The notes: generated by a model not told the origin, from the sequence alone. 64,000 bases of DNA from Ghiorsea sp. (GCA_027080505.1 JALWRX010000112.1:1-64000), one strand, 5' to 3'; positions 40,534-52,508 are shown, numbered from the stretch's first letter. Numbers and translations: made by a program.

Positions 40534-41391
40534 CTATGCAGCAGCTGCACCGGCACAAATTTCAGCAAGTTCTTGCGTAATTGCTGCTTGACGCGCCTTG
40601 TTATAAGTAATTTGCAAATCAGATATAATATCTTTTGCATTATCTGTTGCAGATTTCATTGCAACCATTCGTGCCGATTGTTCACAAGCTTTGTTTTCCA
40701 ACACAGACTGATAAACAAGCGTTTCAATATAACGGCGCAACAATCCATCGAGCACCTCTTTACTATCTGGTTCGTATATGTAATCCCAATGTCCAGATAG
40801 ATTTTCAACCTCTGGCTCAGGGCTAGGGATTAAAGTCACTTCTGTTGGTGTTTGCGTCATAGTATTCACAAATGTATTGAACACCAAACGAACCTCATCA
40901 TATTCGCCTTTGATATATTTCTCAGCTGCAAGTGTCACAATCGGTAAAACCTCGGACAACACAGGCTGGTCACTAATATCTTCAACACTTGCTGCAAGTG
41001 GCGCAACACGCTTCATAAACAAGCCAGCACGACGACCTATATTGAGTACTTCAATCTCAGCCGTTTCCTGTACTTCCTTCATACTTGTTAATGCATGTTT
41101 AAACACGTTTGTATTCAAACCACCACACAAACCTTTATCTGACGACACCACAATATAAGCAACCTTTTTTACTTCATCACGAGGTGTAATAAAAGGGTGT
41201 TTATACTCAGGATGAGCTTGCGTTAAGTTTGCAATGATAGTATGTATACCTTCAGCATAAGCGCGTGATGAAGCTACCGCATCTTGTGCTTTACGCATTT
41301 TACTTGCCGCAACCATTTCCATGGCTTTGGTAATCTTTGAAGTGTTTTGCGTAGCTTTAATTTGCCCGCGTATTTCCTTAGCCGATGCCAT
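40534..41391 (-). CDS. atpG: F-type ATP synthase gamma subunit
   Basis: AKEIRGQIKATQNTSKITKAMEMVAASKMRKAQ; SDKGLCGGLN. Confidence 0.97.
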   Translation of the reverse strand: MASAKEIRGQIKATQNTSKITKAMEMVAASKMRKAQDAVASSRAYAEGIHTIIANLTQAHPEYKHPFITPRDEVKKVAYIVVSSDKGLCGGLNTNVFKHALTSMKEVQETAEIEVLNIGRRAGLFMKRVAPLAASVEDISDQPVLSEVLPIVTLAAEKYIKGEYDEVRLVFNTFVNTMTQTPTEVTLIPSPEPEVENLSGHWDYIYEPDSKEVLDGLLRRYIETLVYQSVLENKACEQSARMVAMKSATDNAKDIISDLQITYNKARQAAITQELAEICAGAAAA

Positions 41392-41404
41392 TGGTTAGCT
41401 CCTC

Positions 41405-42946
41405 TTAGTAGGTGCCAGTCGCTTTAAAGTCTGCTACTGCTTTCTTCAAAGTGTCTGTAACTTCATCGCTTAATGCTGGTGTTGCATTCAAAGACTTGAT
41501 GAAATCAGCATAATTTGAGTTCAAATAAGTGATGTAAGCTTTTTCAAAAGCAACAATCTTATTGGCATCAATATCATCCAAATCACCATTATTAAGCGCA
41601 AACAATACCGCTGTCATTTCTGCAACAGACTGCGGTGAATTTTCTTCTTGCTTCAACACTTCAACACCACGTTTACCACGTTCGATTTGTGCACGAGTTG
41701 CCTCATCCAAGTCAGAAGCAAACTGAGCAAAAGCTGCCAATTCACGATATTGAGCCAAATCAAGACGCAAACCACCACCCACTTTTTTCATGGCTTTAGT
41801 TTGTGCAGCACCACCAACACGGGATACAGACAAACCAGCATTAATTGCTGGGCGTTGACCTGCGTTAAACATTGAAGTTTCCAAGAAAATCTGACCATCT
41901 GTAATAGAAATTACGTTAGTTGGTACGAATGCAGAAACATCACCCTCTTGAGTTTCAATGATTGGCAATGAGGTCAAAGAACCTGTTTTACCTTTCACTT
42001 CACCATTGGTGAATTTTTCAACATAAGTCTCATCAACACGAGATGCACGCTCCAATAAACGTGAATGAATGTAGAATACATCACCAGGATAAGCTTCACG
42101 ACCAGGAGGACGACGCAAAATCAAAGAGATTTGACGATAAGCCCAAGCTTGTTTTGTAAGGTCATCATAAATAATAAGCGCATCTTCACCACGGTCACGG
42201 AAGTACTCACCCATAGTACAGCCAGAGTAAGGTGCAATGTATTGCAACGCTGCTGCTTCAGAAGCACTGGCTGATACAATAATGGTATGATCCAAAGCAT
42301 CATGTTCTTTCAATGTACGAACAACGTTGGCTACGGTAGAAGCTTTTTGTCCAATCGCTACATATACACAAGTCACGCCAGTGTCTTTTTGATTGATAAT
42401 AGTATCAACGGCAATAGCTGTTTTACCCGTTTGGCGGTCACCAATAATCAACTCACGTTGACCGCGACCAACAGGAACCATAGAATCAATTGCCTTAATA
42501 CCTGTTTGTAGAGGCTGATCAACAGATTTACGTTCAATTACCCCTGGTGCAATCTTCTCAACAGCATCAAAACCATCGTTCTCCACTGCACCTTTACCAT
42601 CAATAGGTTGACCTAAGGCATTAAGTACACGCCCTTTAAGACCGTGACCTACAGGTACCTCAAAAATACGACCTGTACACTTGACTTCATCACCTTCTGC
42701 TAGGTGTGTGTATTCACCAAAAATGATAACACCAACACTATCTTGCTCAAGGTTTAGAACCATGCCTAATGTATTACCAGGAAATTCAAGCATTTCACCA
42801 GCCATTGCTGCACCTAGGCCATGAACCAAAGCAACACCATCACCAACTGAAATCAAACGCCCAACGTTTGCATCATTTGCACTGGCCTCAAAACCCTTGA
42901 TTTGCTCTTTAATAATCGAACTAATTTCTGCTGTATCAAGTTTCAT
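41405..42946 (-). CDS. atpA: F-type ATP synthase alpha subunit
   Basis: [18 protein letters not shown]; conserved AtpA over full length. Confidence 0.98.
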   Translation of the reverse strand: MKLDTAEISSIIKEQIKGFEASANDANVGRLISVGDGVALVHGLGAAMAGEMLEFPGNTLGMVLNLEQDSVGVIIFGEYTHLAEGDEVKCTGRIFEVPVGHGLKGRVLNALGQPIDGKGAVENDGFDAVEKIAPGVIERKSVDQPLQTGIKAIDSMVPVGRGQRELIIGDRQTGKTAIAVDTIINQKDTGVTCVYVAIGQKASTVANVVRTLKEHDALDHTIIVSASASEAAALQYIAPYSGCTMGEYFRDRGEDALIIYDDLTKQAWAYRQISLILRRPPGREAYPGDVFYIHSRLLERASRVDETYVEKFTNGEVKGKTGSLTSLPIIETQEGDVSAFVPTNVISITDGQIFLETSMFNAGQRPAINAGLSVSRVGGAAQTKAMKKVGGGLRLDLAQYRELAAFAQFASDLDEATRAQIERGKRGVEVLKQEENSPQSVAEMTAVLFALNNGDLDDIDANKIVAFEKAYITYLNSNYADFIKSLNATPALSDEVTDTLKKAVADFKATGTY

Positions 42947-42970
42947 AATCTCAATATCCTCTGTATCTAA

Positions 42971-43495
42971 TCAAACCGACAATGCACGTTTCAAGCCATT
43001 AATACGGCCACGTACAGAGTGATCAATTTGGCGGTCGCCAATATTTAGAATCAAACCACCTAGAATCGAAGCATCGGTCTTAACATTCAACTCGACCGCT
43101 TTACCCAAACCAGCACTGATTGATTCTTTTAGTTTACCTGCAAGGTCTGCTTTTAAATCTTTAGCAACAGTCACATCAACCATCACCTCTGATTTTTCCT
43201 CACGTATTAACTTATCAAACATCTCATTGATTAAAGTCAACAACGTAGCTTTATTCCGTGAACATAGCATAACCAGCAAACGAAGCACATATTCATCTTT
43301 CACCTTTGCAACTTTCAACACCGCTTTAGCACGAGCCTCAGCTGTAATTTGTGAATTTATCAATAGTGCTTGTACATCTTCATTTTCAGTAACTTGCGCA
43401 ACTTTGCTCAAGTCTTCTGCAACATCAATACCTTCTTGATGCAGTTCAAACAAAGCCGCTGCGTAACGACTAGCTATTGATCTTTCTGCACTCAT
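42971..43495 (-). CDS. atpH: F-type ATP synthase delta subunit
   Basis: IASRYAAALFELHQEG; ILGGLILNIGDRQIDHSVRGRINGLKRAL. Confidence 0.95.
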   Translation of the reverse strand: MSAERSIASRYAAALFELHQEGIDVAEDLSKVAQVTENEDVQALLINSQITAEARAKAVLKVAKVKDEYVLRLLVMLCSRNKATLLTLINEMFDKLIREEKSEVMVDVTVAKDLKADLAGKLKESISAGLGKAVELNVKTDASILGGLILNIGDRQIDHSVRGRINGLKRALSV

Positions 43496-43971
43496 GCGGA
43501 CACACCTTCAGCAATGACTTTTTCAATCAATGCTGCGTGCTTACTTTCATCAAGCTCTGCCTCGACAATTTTTTCAGCCGCCAAAACAGCTAAAGAAACC
43601 ACCTCTTTTTGCAAACCTAGACGCACACGACCTGCTTCTGCTTCTGCTTCTTCTTTCGCACCTTGAATAATAAGCTCTGCATCATGGCGCGCTTTATTAA
43701 CAGCTTCTTCTGAAACCTCTAATGCGCGACGCTCAGCACCAGCCACAATCTCTTGCGCCTTTTGCTTGGCTTCCTCGATTTTCGCTTTCGCTTCCGCTTC
43801 CGCATCCGCTTGTGCATTTTTACCAGCTTCCGCCGCAGCAAGACCTTCTTCAATCTTTTGCGTCCTAGCTGCCATCGCATCATTCAAAGGTTGATAAAGA
43901 AGTTTACCCAACAAAACTACCATCGTTAAGAAAACGACCATTTGTCCAACTAATGTTAAGTCTACACTCAT
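43492..43971 (-). CDS. atpF: F-type ATP synthase b subunit
   Basis: N-terminal TM then long Ala/Glu/Lys helix; operon position. Confidence 0.94.
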   Translation of the reverse strand: MSVDLTLVGQMVVFLTMVVLLGKLLYQPLNDAMAARTQKIEEGLAAAEAGKNAQADAEAEAKAKIEEAKQKAQEIVAGAERRALEVSEEAVNKARHDAELIIQGAKEEAEAEAGRVRLGLQKEVVSLAVLAAEKIVEAELDESKHAALIEKVIAEGVSA

Positions 43972-44006
43972 TTCTTTACCCCTTTAAAGTTCTTAATATT
44001 CGCGAA

Positions 44007-44261
44007 TTAGCCCAAGAATGGGTTAGCAAATACGAACCATAGTGCGAATGCCATAATAATAAACGGGAAAGATTCCATCAAACCTGCGAAAATAAACATG
44101 TTAAACACCAATGTTGAGCGCATTTCTGGTTGACGAGAAATACCTTCCATAGTTTTAGCGCAGATCAAGCCCCAAGCAATTGCAGAGCCTAAGCCTGCAG
44201 CTGCCAAAATTATACCGACAGAAATTGCTGTCGCAGCGGTGATGATTACTGTTGCATCCAT
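44007..44261 (-). CDS. atpE: F-type ATP synthase c subunit
   Basis: Two TM helices around RQPEMR polar loop. Confidence 0.95.
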   Translation of the reverse strand: MDATVIITAATAISVGIILAAAGLGSAIAWGLICAKTMEGISRQPEMRSTLVFNMFIFAGLMESFPFIIMAFALWFVFANPFLG

Positions 44262-44313
44262 TTTTACTACTCCTTAGTTTTACTACTTTTTTTTAAAATA
44301 CATCGCTTTGCGA

Positions 44314-45207
44314 TTAGTGCTCTACTGGCTGATGCGTCATCGATAGATACACCACCGTAAGAGTCATGAAGATAAAGGCCTGAAGCAAGCCAATAAACAT
44401 ATGGAAGAATGACCAGCCCAAAGCAATCACGAAACCTAAAATTTCAGCAATGATGCCACCCACACTCAACAAGCCGTCCAATGAATCTGCAAACAACAAG
44501 AATGCAATCAGCAAGAAAATAACCTCGCCCGCAAACATATTACCAAACAGCCGGAAGGAAAGACTCAAAGGCTTAGCCACTTCCTCTACAATTTTCAAAA
44601 CAATATTAATAGGCATTACAATTGGCTTTGCCCACATCGGAACCAAGCTTGTAAATGGCTCGTTCACTACATCTTTCAAAAAATGCATAGGCTTAAGCTT
44701 AAGCTCATAATAAAGCGTCATTGCAAATACCGACAGCGCCATAGCCAAAGGCAGATTCAAATCATTAGTTGGTACAGGGCGGAATGCAGGAGCACCAAAA
44801 GCATGTGCAATATGACCTAGTAAATACGCAGGTAAAATATCAACCGTATTACACAAGAAAATAAACACAAAAATCGTAAATGCAAGCGGTGCCATCCAAG
44901 GATTATGCACAGCAAAGTTATTATCAACTGTCTCATTGATAAATTCTACAACTGTCTCAATGAAGTTTTGCGCACCTGTTGGCGCACCTTCAGTAATCCT
45001 ACCACGCAGCCAAAGTGCAAACCCAATCAAAGACAATGCAATCACACCTGTCACAATCATGGTATCCACATGGATTTGCATAAATGGGTTACTATCATCA
45101 AATTTATAAGTCCAATATTCTAAGTGATCTGCAATGGTCGCACCATGCTCTTCTGCATGACCTGCCATTTGCCCCTGTTCAACATGCCCGTGTTCAGCCA
45201 AGACCAT
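44314..45207 (-). CDS. atpB: F-type ATP synthase a subunit
   Basis: LSLSFRLFGNMFAGEVI; FIGLLQAFIFMTLTVVYL. Confidence 0.96.
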   Translation of the reverse strand: MVLAEHGHVEQGQMAGHAEEHGATIADHLEYWTYKFDDSNPFMQIHVDTMIVTGVIALSLIGFALWLRGRITEGAPTGAQNFIETVVEFINETVDNNFAVHNPWMAPLAFTIFVFIFLCNTVDILPAYLLGHIAHAFGAPAFRPVPTNDLNLPLAMALSVFAMTLYYELKLKPMHFLKDVVNEPFTSLVPMWAKPIVMPINIVLKIVEEVAKPLSLSFRLFGNMFAGEVIFLLIAFLLFADSLDGLLSVGGIIAEILGFVIALGWSFFHMFIGLLQAFIFMTLTVVYLSMTHQPVEH

Positions 45208-45607
45208 CTCCCTTCATTTTCTCAAAACTTATTACCAAGCTACCAGCGTACATCGCAATATAGGCGCACGCCACTCCCGTAATCATTGCCACTGGCTGCA
45301 GGCCAAGAAGATAGATCCCCGTAGCCAAAGCCAGTAAAAACAACATAAACCTTATTCCAGCCAACTTAAGCAGTCGCACTCTATCAGCACCTGCCACACG
45401 CACACTTTTATAAACATGCCACGTTGACAGCATCGTCAAACAGCCCCCATAGAGAACCGCCAACGAACCTGAGAACAACACAAAAACAATAGCAGCAGAT
45501 ATTATTACTGCCCCTAGTTGACAGAATAGCAAAGAACGAACCTGAACCTTTTGTTCAGCAACATTACTTAACATGTGACTACCCTCACAAGACGACATCC
45601 GCTCCAA
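45194..45607 (-). CDS. atpI: ATP synthase subunit I-like protein
   Basis: Four-TM small protein immediately upstream of atpB. Confidence 0.75.
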   Translation of the reverse strand: MERMSSCEGSHMLSNVAEQKVQVRSLLFCQLGAVIISAAIVFVLFSGSLAVLYGGCLTMLSTWHVYKSVRVAGADRVRLLKLAGIRFMLFLLALATGIYLLGLQPVAMITGVACAYIAMYAGSLVISFEKMKGDGLG

Positions 45608-45663
45608 GCGCGGCGATTTCTAACAGATAGAATATGAAAAAACAATCATTTAAAATTCATCTA

Positions 45664-45695
45664 CAAAGAAGGAGTACTTACGCACCCCTTCTTTG
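45664..45695 (-). terminator. possible terminator hairpin after the TraF-like gene
   Basis: CAAAGAAGG / CCTTCTTTG 9-bp stem; no clear U-run. Confidence 0.4.
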
Positions 45696-45720
45696 CACCA
45701 AAGATTACATTAAAAGCAAT

Positions 45721-47223
45721 TTAGAAATCAGAAGATAAGGCAAGTGAAGCCATAGCATAAGCTGGTACATCTTTACCCTCAAAGGTGACCTTATTTGAGG
45801 AAATTGCGCCCGCTATATCCAACCGCACAGCCCAAAGGTTCAATCCCAGACCTGCAGTGGTCACCAAACCGATATCTGACTGAGCTAAATTTTGATATGC
45901 ACCTGCACGAAGTGCAAGAACTTGCCATGCATCCCACTCAAAACCAAAATTTACATACTGTGATTCATCAGTCTCAATTACACCTTTATTTTTAGTTACA
46001 TCATAACCAAGCTCCAACGTAAATTCTGGTGATGGCATCCAAGCTGCCCCAACCTTAGCCTGAGGGTCCATCTTATATGTATAACCTGTTGCCGAATATG
46101 TAAATGAAGGTGCATTAATATTACGTACAGTCAAACCAAATTGATAAGATGGCATTCTATACATCACACCCAAATCCAGACCAAAACCTGTTGACGTTTC
46201 AGTAGCGCCATTATTTGAGGTAGCAGTATTGCCCGATGTAGCAAGAATATCAGTTTGATAATCAAACAACTCTGCTTGCATATATTTCAACACACCACCA
46301 ATACTCAAACGGTCATTTATTGCATGACCATAGGTTACCCCAAACTCTTTTACTAACGCACCACGCAATGCCCACTTTGTAGTATTCTTAGTAATATCTC
46401 CAGGCGCAGTTGCTGCAGTCACCAAATTATTCGCCGCATCTTGAGGCTGAATATTCGTTGGGTTATTTGCACTTAACGCAGTTTCGTAAGATGCAATAAC
46501 TGCCACAGCCTGTGCCCCTGTCAGACCACCAGCGGATGAGGTTAGGCCTGCATACATCGCCTGTCGTTGAGCAGCCGTAAAGTATAGATATGTAGGCGAA
46601 GTAGGCGGCAATGTAGATGGCGTTCCTACTGGAACAGTCCCTCCCAGCAGGGCATTAAAAACATCCAATTTAGCATTTTGGTTATCCAAAACCACCGTGC
46701 CACCAATATCTAATGTACCTCTAACATTAACCCCATAACTACCAATTCTTACCCCAGTACCCGCATCTGCAAATACACCAACACCCATAGGCGAGGGATC
46801 TAAAGAAGATATACCATCAGAAAAGGCTGCAACATCTGCAACCGTTTGACCGACACTGGCACCCGTAAGGTTTGTCGTTTGGATACTTGATGGAGCCACT
46901 AAAGACTTTAAAATTGTTGTATTCTTATCTAAGGGACCAAATGCCTTGGCACCCGCATCAAGCCCCAAATCCATACCCCAAGCCTTTTCACTCAAACGAC
47001 TATTATCCACAGATTTAGCCTCGGCAGAGTCATCACTCTCACCGAAAAAACCATAGGCCGCAGGATTCCAATATGTTGCATCAGCACCAGTTGTAGACGC
47101 AATATTTGATCCGCCCATACCCAAAGCACGAACCGTTGAAGAACGAAACTCTGCAGCAGAGACTACCGTTGCCATAAACACGGATGAAGCAACTGCCATA
47201 TATATCAAACTATTCCTTTTCAT
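45721..47223 (-). CDS. TraF-like (conjugal transfer TraF / FadL-like) outer membrane protein
   Basis: Signal peptide; VRALGMGGSNIASTTGADATYWNPAAYGF; C-terminal beta-barrel repeats ending in SDF. Confidence 0.68.
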   Translation of the reverse strand: MKRNSLIYMAVASSVFMATVVSAAEFRSSTVRALGMGGSNIASTTGADATYWNPAAYGFFGESDDSAEAKSVDNSRLSEKAWGMDLGLDAGAKAFGPLDKNTTILKSLVAPSSIQTTNLTGASVGQTVADVAAFSDGISSLDPSPMGVGVFADAGTGVRIGSYGVNVRGTLDIGGTVVLDNQNAKLDVFNALLGGTVPVGTPSTLPPTSPTYLYFTAAQRQAMYAGLTSSAGGLTGAQAVAVIASYETALSANNPTNIQPQDAANNLVTAATAPGDITKNTTKWALRGALVKEFGVTYGHAINDRLSIGGVLKYMQAELFDYQTDILATSGNTATSNNGATETSTGFGLDLGVMYRMPSYQFGLTVRNINAPSFTYSATGYTYKMDPQAKVGAAWMPSPEFTLELGYDVTKNKGVIETDESQYVNFGFEWDAWQVLALRAGAYQNLAQSDIGLVTTAGLGLNLWAVRLDIAGAISSNKVTFEGKDVPAYAMASLALSSDF

Positions 47224-47264
47224 AAAAACTCCTATCTATAGTTAAGGTTAGTTTAGCCCAAAAA

Positions 47265-47291
47265 AAAAGCTCTGCAAGTGCAGAGCTTTTT
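47265..47291 (-). terminator. terminator after rplQ
   Basis: AAAAAGCTCTGCA ag TGCAGAGCTTTTT hairpin with T/A tracts. Confidence 0.82.
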
Positions 47292-47310
47292 AAATCATTT
47301 AGCTATTTGG

Positions 47311-47706
47311 CTATGCAGCTTCGTCAACCAACTCAGCCCTATCTGACTTAACATTTTCAACCAATTCAATCAGCGCCATTGGAGCCGCATCACCAACACG
47401 AATACGTGTTTTAATAATACGTGTATATCCACCAGGACGCTCTTTAAATGCCTCTGCCACATCACCAAACAAGTGGTCAACAATTGGACGATAACGTAAT
47501 TTTGACAATGCTTGACGACGCGAGTGTAAGTCACCTTTTTTACCAAGTGTAATCAACTTCTCAACATACGGTTGAACTGCACGAGCTTTGGCTTGTGTAG
47601 TTTCAATTTTACCATGTTCCAACAAAGCTGTTGCTAAGTTTGCTAATAGTGCTCGACGGTGTCCTGATACTAGACCCAACGATGTGCGATGTTTGCGATG
47701 TCTCAT
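47311..47706 (-). CDS. rplQ: 50S ribosomal protein L17
   Basis: MRHRKHRTSLGLVSGHRRALLANLATALLEHGKIETT. Confidence 0.98.
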   Translation of the reverse strand: MRHRKHRTSLGLVSGHRRALLANLATALLEHGKIETTQAKARAVQPYVEKLITLGKKGDLHSRRQALSKLRYRPIVDHLFGDVAEAFKERPGGYTRIIKTRIRVGDAAPMALIELVENVKSDRAELVDEAA

Positions 47707-47720
47707 CGTGTAATTCCTCT

Positions 47721-48701
47721 TTAACTCTCTTCAACTGTTTCAACAGCAGACTCTGAAGTCCAACCATCAACTTCCATACCCAACTCAAGCCCCATGCTAT
47801 CAAGAACCAATTTAATCTCAGTCAATGACTTGCGACCAAAGTTTGGTGTGCGCAACATTTCTTGCTCTGTACGCTGAACAAGGTCACCCACATAAAATAC
47901 ATTATCACTTTTCAAGCAATTCATTGAACGAACAGACAAATCTAGGTGATCAATAGGCTGACTCAACAAGTCTGCCAAATTATCCCCTTCGTCTTCTGAT
48001 GCCGCCTCATCTTCAACCACATCAAAATCAACAAATACATTAAGTTGTGCTTGCAACATTGATGCTGCCGCACTAATTGCTTCCTGAGGGTCAATAGAAC
48101 CATCAGTATCAACTTCCATGATCAACTTATCATAGTTCGTCTTCTTGCTAACACGTGCATTTTCAACACGCATAGCCACCCGACGGATAGGCGAATAAGA
48201 CGCATCAATCAAAAGAAAACCTTTTGGTCTATCACCTTCCTCTCTATCTTGAGCAGGGTCATAACCACGACCTTTTTCAACAATAAACTCAGCCTTAATT
48301 TTTCCATCATCATTTAGATGAGCAATGACCAACTCAGGGTTAAGGATACTTACGCCTGCTGGACATTGAATATCTGCAGCAGTAACCACAGCCGGACCAG
48401 AAACGTCAAGACTCAATGTTTCAGCGGCATCTCCTGTCATATGAACATCAAGGTCTTTCAAAGTCAAAATTATATCGACTACGTCTTCGCGTACTCCACT
48501 AATCGAGTCAAATTCGTGCATCACACCATCAAAAGAAACAGAAGTTATTGCTGCACCAGGTAATGATGACAACAACATTCTGCGTAGACCATTACCAATC
48601 GTTGTACCAAAACCACGTTCAAGAGGTTCAAATACGATTTTGGCGGAACGACCTGCAACCATCTCTTCAATGGAAATAGAACGTGGATTAATAAGCTCCA
48701 T
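47721..48701 (-). CDS. rpoA: RNA polymerase alpha subunit
   Basis: [29 protein letters not shown]; alpha-[13 protein letters not shown]. Confidence 0.98.
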   Translation of the reverse strand: MELINPRSISIEEMVAGRSAKIVFEPLERGFGTTIGNGLRRMLLSSLPGAAITSVSFDGVMHEFDSISGVREDVVDIILTLKDLDVHMTGDAAETLSLDVSGPAVVTAADIQCPAGVSILNPELVIAHLNDDGKIKAEFIVEKGRGYDPAQDREEGDRPKGFLLIDASYSPIRRVAMRVENARVSKKTNYDKLIMEVDTDGSIDPQEAISAAASMLQAQLNVFVDFDVVEDEAASEDEGDNLADLLSQPIDHLDLSVRSMNCLKSDNVFYVGDLVQRTEQEMLRTPNFGRKSLTEIKLVLDSMGLELGMEVDGWTSESAVETVEES

Positions 48702-48721
48702 ACTGTTTAAACCTCAAAACC

Positions 48722-49351
48722 TTATTTAGAATACAGCTCAACAATAAGTTGTTCGCGAATACCCGCGTCCAACTGATCACGAACTGGCAATTCACGGAAA
48801 ACCCCTTGGCGTTGTTGCAAATCAACATCCAACCACTCAGGTAAACCCTTTTGACCTGCTGCATCAACTGCAGCAGCTACACGCAAGTGTTCTTTTGCTG
48901 AATCAACCAAAGAAATACGGTCACCCGCTTTCACACGGTAAGATGGGATATTTAAAATAGCACCATTGACTTGGACTTGCTTATGACGAACCACTTGACG
49001 TGCTTCCGTGCGTGAAGATGCAAAACCCATACGATAAACAACATTATCTAAACGGCTTTCTAAAAGCTGCAACAATGTTGTACCTGTAATACCAGTCATT
49101 TTATCCGCATCTTTATAATAACGCAAAAATTGTTTTTCTTGTAAACCATAAATACGCTTAACTTTTTGTTTTTCGCGAAGCTGTACACCATAGTTGGATA
49201 CTTTTACGCGACGGCCTTGACCATGCATACCAGGAGGAAAAGGACGCTCTTCCATTGGGCATTTAGCCGAATGACATTTACTTCCTTTCAAGAAAAGTTT
49301 TTCACCTTCACGGCGGCAAAGACGACACTTCGCTTCTAAATAACGAGCCAT
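48722..49351 (-). CDS. rpsD: 30S ribosomal protein S4
   Basis: CRLCRREGEKLFLKG; LLQLLESRLDNVVYRMGFASSRTEARQ. Confidence 0.98.
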   Translation of the reverse strand: MARYLEAKCRLCRREGEKLFLKGSKCHSAKCPMEERPFPPGMHGQGRRVKVSNYGVQLREKQKVKRIYGLQEKQFLRYYKDADKMTGITGTTLLQLLESRLDNVVYRMGFASSRTEARQVVRHKQVQVNGAILNIPSYRVKAGDRISLVDSAKEHLRVAAAVDAAGQKGLPEWLDVDLQQRQGVFRELPVRDQLDAGIREQLIVELYSK

Positions 49352-49363
49352 GCTATACTACTC

Positions 49364-49750
49364 CTAAACCCGACGACGTTTCGGCGGACGACAACCGTTG
49401 TGTGGAATTGGTGTTACATCACGAATAGATGTTACATTCAAACCTACCGCGGCAATTGCACGCATGGCAGATTCACGACCAGAACCTGGACCTTTCACCA
49501 ATACTGAAACATTTTTTACACCATGATCCATAGCTTTAACTGCTGCTTCTTCAGCTGCAACCTGAGCTGCGAAAGGTGTGCTTTTACGAGAACCTTTAAA
49601 TCCTGCACCACCACTGGTTGCCCAGCTAATCGTGTTGCCTGAATCATCAGTAAACGTGATAATTGTATTATTAAAAGAAGCTTTAATGTGTGCTACAGCG
49701 TTAGCAATATTCTTACGAACGCGCTTCTTAGTGCTTTTTGGTTTAGCCAT
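49364..49750 (-). CDS. rpsK: 30S ribosomal protein S11
   Basis: [29 protein letters not shown]. Confidence 0.98.
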   Translation of the reverse strand: MAKPKSTKKRVRKNIANAVAHIKASFNNTIITFTDDSGNTISWATSGGAGFKGSRKSTPFAAQVAAEEAAVKAMDHGVKNVSVLVKGPGSGRESAMRAIAAVGLNVTSIRDVTPIPHNGCRPPKRRRV

Positions 49751-49764
49751 TATTCAACCCGACC

Positions 49765-50133
49765 TTACTTCTTCTTACCCGCAACTGCCCGGCGAGGACC
49801 TTTGCGTGTACGTGCATTTGTTTTACTTTTTTGTCCGCGAACAGGCAGACCCTTACGGTGGCGCAAGCCACGGTAGCAGCCCAAATCTGTTAGACGCTTA
49901 ATATCCATTAAGACTTCACGGCGCAAATCACCTTCAATCTTATAATCTGTATTTAACAAATTACGAATATCATCAATTTGCTTATCAGTTAATGCATTGA
50001 CTCGAGTATCTGGATCAATGTTTAACTTTTTTAAAATTTCTGACGCGCGAGACGCACCTACACCAAAGATGTAAGTAAGCGCAACTACAACGCGTTTTTG
50101 TGTTGGTATATTTACACCAGCAATACGAGCCAT
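49765..50133 (-). CDS. rpsM: 30S ribosomal protein S13
   Basis: [26 protein letters not shown]. Confidence 0.98.
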   Translation of the reverse strand: MARIAGVNIPTQKRVVVALTYIFGVGASRASEILKKLNIDPDTRVNALTDKQIDDIRNLLNTDYKIEGDLRREVLMDIKRLTDLGCYRGLRHRKGLPVRGQKSKTNARTRKGPRRAVAGKKK

Positions 50134-50162
50134 TTATGCCACCTTCTTAGCAAGAGTCATAA

Positions 50163-50276
50163 TTAACCCTGACGCTGCTTATGACGTGGGTTTTCACATA
50201 TAATGCGAACCACGCCTTTGCGTCGAATTACTTGACACTTCATACACATTTTCTTTACAGACGCACGAACTTTCAC
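50163..50276 (-). CDS. rpmJ: 50S ribosomal protein L36 (GTG start; absent from the ORF track)
   Basis: Manual translation: [43 protein letters not shown] Shine-Dalgarno upstream. Confidence 0.95.
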   Translation of the reverse strand: MKVRASVKKMCMKCQVIRRKGVVRIICENPRHKQRQG

Positions 50277-50315
50277 AGTACGCCCTCCATCTTCATCCAC
50301 AGCATAAAGCTACGG

Positions 50316-50534
50316 TTATTTTTCACGGTAGCTAATGCGACCGCGACTTAAATCATAAGGTGAAATATCTACCTTAACTTTGTCACCTGGCAAAATACGA
50401 ATATAATACTTTCGCATTTTTCCAGAAATCGTACACAAAACTTCATGACCATTTTCAAGCTTAACCTTGAACATTGCGTTGGGCAGTTTTTCTACCACCT
50501 CACCAGCCATTTCAATAATATCTTCTTTAGCCAT
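50316..50534 (-). CDS. infA: translation initiation factor IF-1
   Basis: [33 protein letters not shown]. Confidence 0.98.
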   Translation of the reverse strand: MAKEDIIEMAGEVVEKLPNAMFKVKLENGHEVLCTISGKMRKYYIRILPGDKVKVDISPYDLSRGRISYREK

Positions 50535-50535
50535 G

Positions 50536-51180
50536 TTATCCCTTAACCACTCGCTCTAGAGAGGCATAAACCTCATCCATGCCAGCCTCGGCATCCACTT
50601 TACTAAATACTTCATCATCACCATAAAAATCAAGCAGCGGTGATGTTTGCTCCGCATAAACATCAAGGCGCTGTGAAATTACTTCTTCAGTGTCATCCGC
50701 TCTCTGATAAAGAGAACCACCACACTTATCACACCGCCCCTCAATTTTGGGTGGCGAATAATGCCGATGAAATCCAAAACCGCAAGCACTACATGTTAAG
50801 CGACCTGTTAAACGCTCTAAAAGCGCATCTTTTGAGGCATCCATAAAGATAACATGGTCTATCTTTAGTCCATGCTTGGTCAACATATCATTTAAAGCCT
50901 TAGCTTGTGCAACATTACGAGGAAAGCCATCCAACAAAAAACCATTAGCCGCATCGTCTGCAGTAATTCGTTCTTCAATTAGCCCAATAACCAAGTCATC
51001 AGTCACCAGCTTACCCGCATCCATAAAAGCTTTTGCTTTTAATCCAAGCTCTGTTTTCTCTGCAACTGCAGCTCTAAGCAAATCACCCATCGCCAAGTGA
51101 ACAATTCCAAATTGTTCAGCTAGTTTCACACCCTGTGTTCCTTTACCAACACCTGGTGGGCCAAACAAAATGATATTCAT
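50536..51180 (-). CDS. adk: adenylate kinase (zinc-finger LID form)
   Basis: [40 protein letters not shown]. Confidence 0.97.
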   Translation of the reverse strand: MNIILFGPPGVGKGTQGVKLAEQFGIVHLAMGDLLRAAVAEKTELGLKAKAFMDAGKLVTDDLVIGLIEERITADDAANGFLLDGFPRNVAQAKALNDMLTKHGLKIDHVIFMDASKDALLERLTGRLTCSACGFGFHRHYSPPKIEGRCDKCGGSLYQRADDTEEVISQRLDVYAEQTSPLLDFYGDDEVFSKVDAEAGMDEVYASLERVVKG

Positions 51181-52505
51181 TTGCGACGCTTCAACTTAGC
51201 TTGTTTCATCATACTCTCATATTGACTACTCATCAAATGAGACTGAATTTGTGCCATAGTATCCATGGTTACAACCACGATAATTAATAAGCTTGTTCCA
51301 CCAAAATAGAATGGTACACCATAAAGACTAATCAAAGCTTCAGGCAACAAACAAACCAGTGTAACATAAATAGCACCAACAACAGTGATACGCGTTAAAA
51401 CTGAATCAATATACTTCGCTGTATTTTGCCCAGGTCGAATACCTGGAACAAAACCACCAGCTTTTTTCAAATTATCCGCCGTATCCTTAGGGTTAAACAC
51501 AATAGCAGTATAAAAGAAACAGAAGAAGCCTACTAGCCCACTAAACATCAACAAATATAACCACTGACCTGGAGCCATTAACGCAGCTATATCTCCGATC
51601 CACTCAAAGTTCGGTGAATCTTTGGTAAACTGAGCAAATGTAGCAGGCAACAGAATCAAACTTGAAGCAAAAATAGGAGGAATCACACCTGCCGTATTAA
51701 TTTTCAATGGTAAAAATGAAGATTGACCACCAAACATTTTATTACCGACTTGACGTTTAGCATACTGTACAGGAATTCGACGTTGTGCACGCTCAAACCA
51801 AACCACCAAATAAGTCACTACCAGCACCATTACCAAAATACCTAACACTGCCAACGGCTTAAATTGGCCAGTCCGTGCTAATTCCAAAGTACTGCCAATC
51901 GCCCGTGGTAAGCCAGCAACGATACCAGCAAAGATAATCAATGAAATACCATTGCCAATACCTCGCTCAGTAATTTGCTCACCAAGCCACATCAAAAAGA
52001 TGGTACCAGAAACTAACGTAATCACCGTAATAATTCTAAAATCTAAACCAGGGTCAATCACCACAGGGCGACCACCTACAGAAAAGGACTCCAAACCTAT
52101 CGACATACCAATCGCCTGAAACACAGCTAAAAACACTGTGCCATAACGTGTATATTGTGTAATTTTGCGGCGACCTGCCTCACCCTCTTTCTTCAGCTGC
52201 TCAAGCTTGGGAGACACTACTTGCAACAACTGCATAATAATCGATGCAGAAATATATGGCATAATACCTAGTGCAAAAATAGTCAAACGTGATAGTGCAC
52301 CGCCCGAAAACATATCAAAAAGACCCAAAAGTGAGTTCGAAGTTTGCTCAAAGAACTGTGCCAATACTTGTGCATCCATACCAGGTACAGGAATATGCGC
52401 ACCAATACGATAGACAATCAGCATACCCAAAACGAATAAAATTCGTTGTTTCAGCTCTCCAGACTTACCAATGTTGGCAAGACCTCCCAGTTGTGGTTGC
52501 TGCAT
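51177..52505 (-). CDS. secY: preprotein translocase subunit SecY
   Basis: [24 protein letters not shown]; multi-TM protein. Confidence 0.98.
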   Translation of the reverse strand: MQQPQLGGLANIGKSGELKQRILFVLGMLIVYRIGAHIPVPGMDAQVLAQFFEQTSNSLLGLFDMFSGGALSRLTIFALGIMPYISASIIMQLLQVVSPKLEQLKKEGEAGRRKITQYTRYGTVFLAVFQAIGMSIGLESFSVGGRPVVIDPGLDFRIITVITLVSGTIFLMWLGEQITERGIGNGISLIIFAGIVAGLPRAIGSTLELARTGQFKPLAVLGILVMVLVVTYLVVWFERAQRRIPVQYAKRQVGNKMFGGQSSFLPLKINTAGVIPPIFASSLILLPATFAQFTKDSPNFEWIGDIAALMAPGQWLYLLMFSGLVGFFCFFYTAIVFNPKDTADNLKKAGGFVPGIRPGQNTAKYIDSVLTRITVVGAIYVTLVCLLPEALISLYGVPFYFGGTSLLIIVVVTMDTMAQIQSHLMSSQYESMMKQAKLKRRK

Positions 52506-52508
52506 CTG

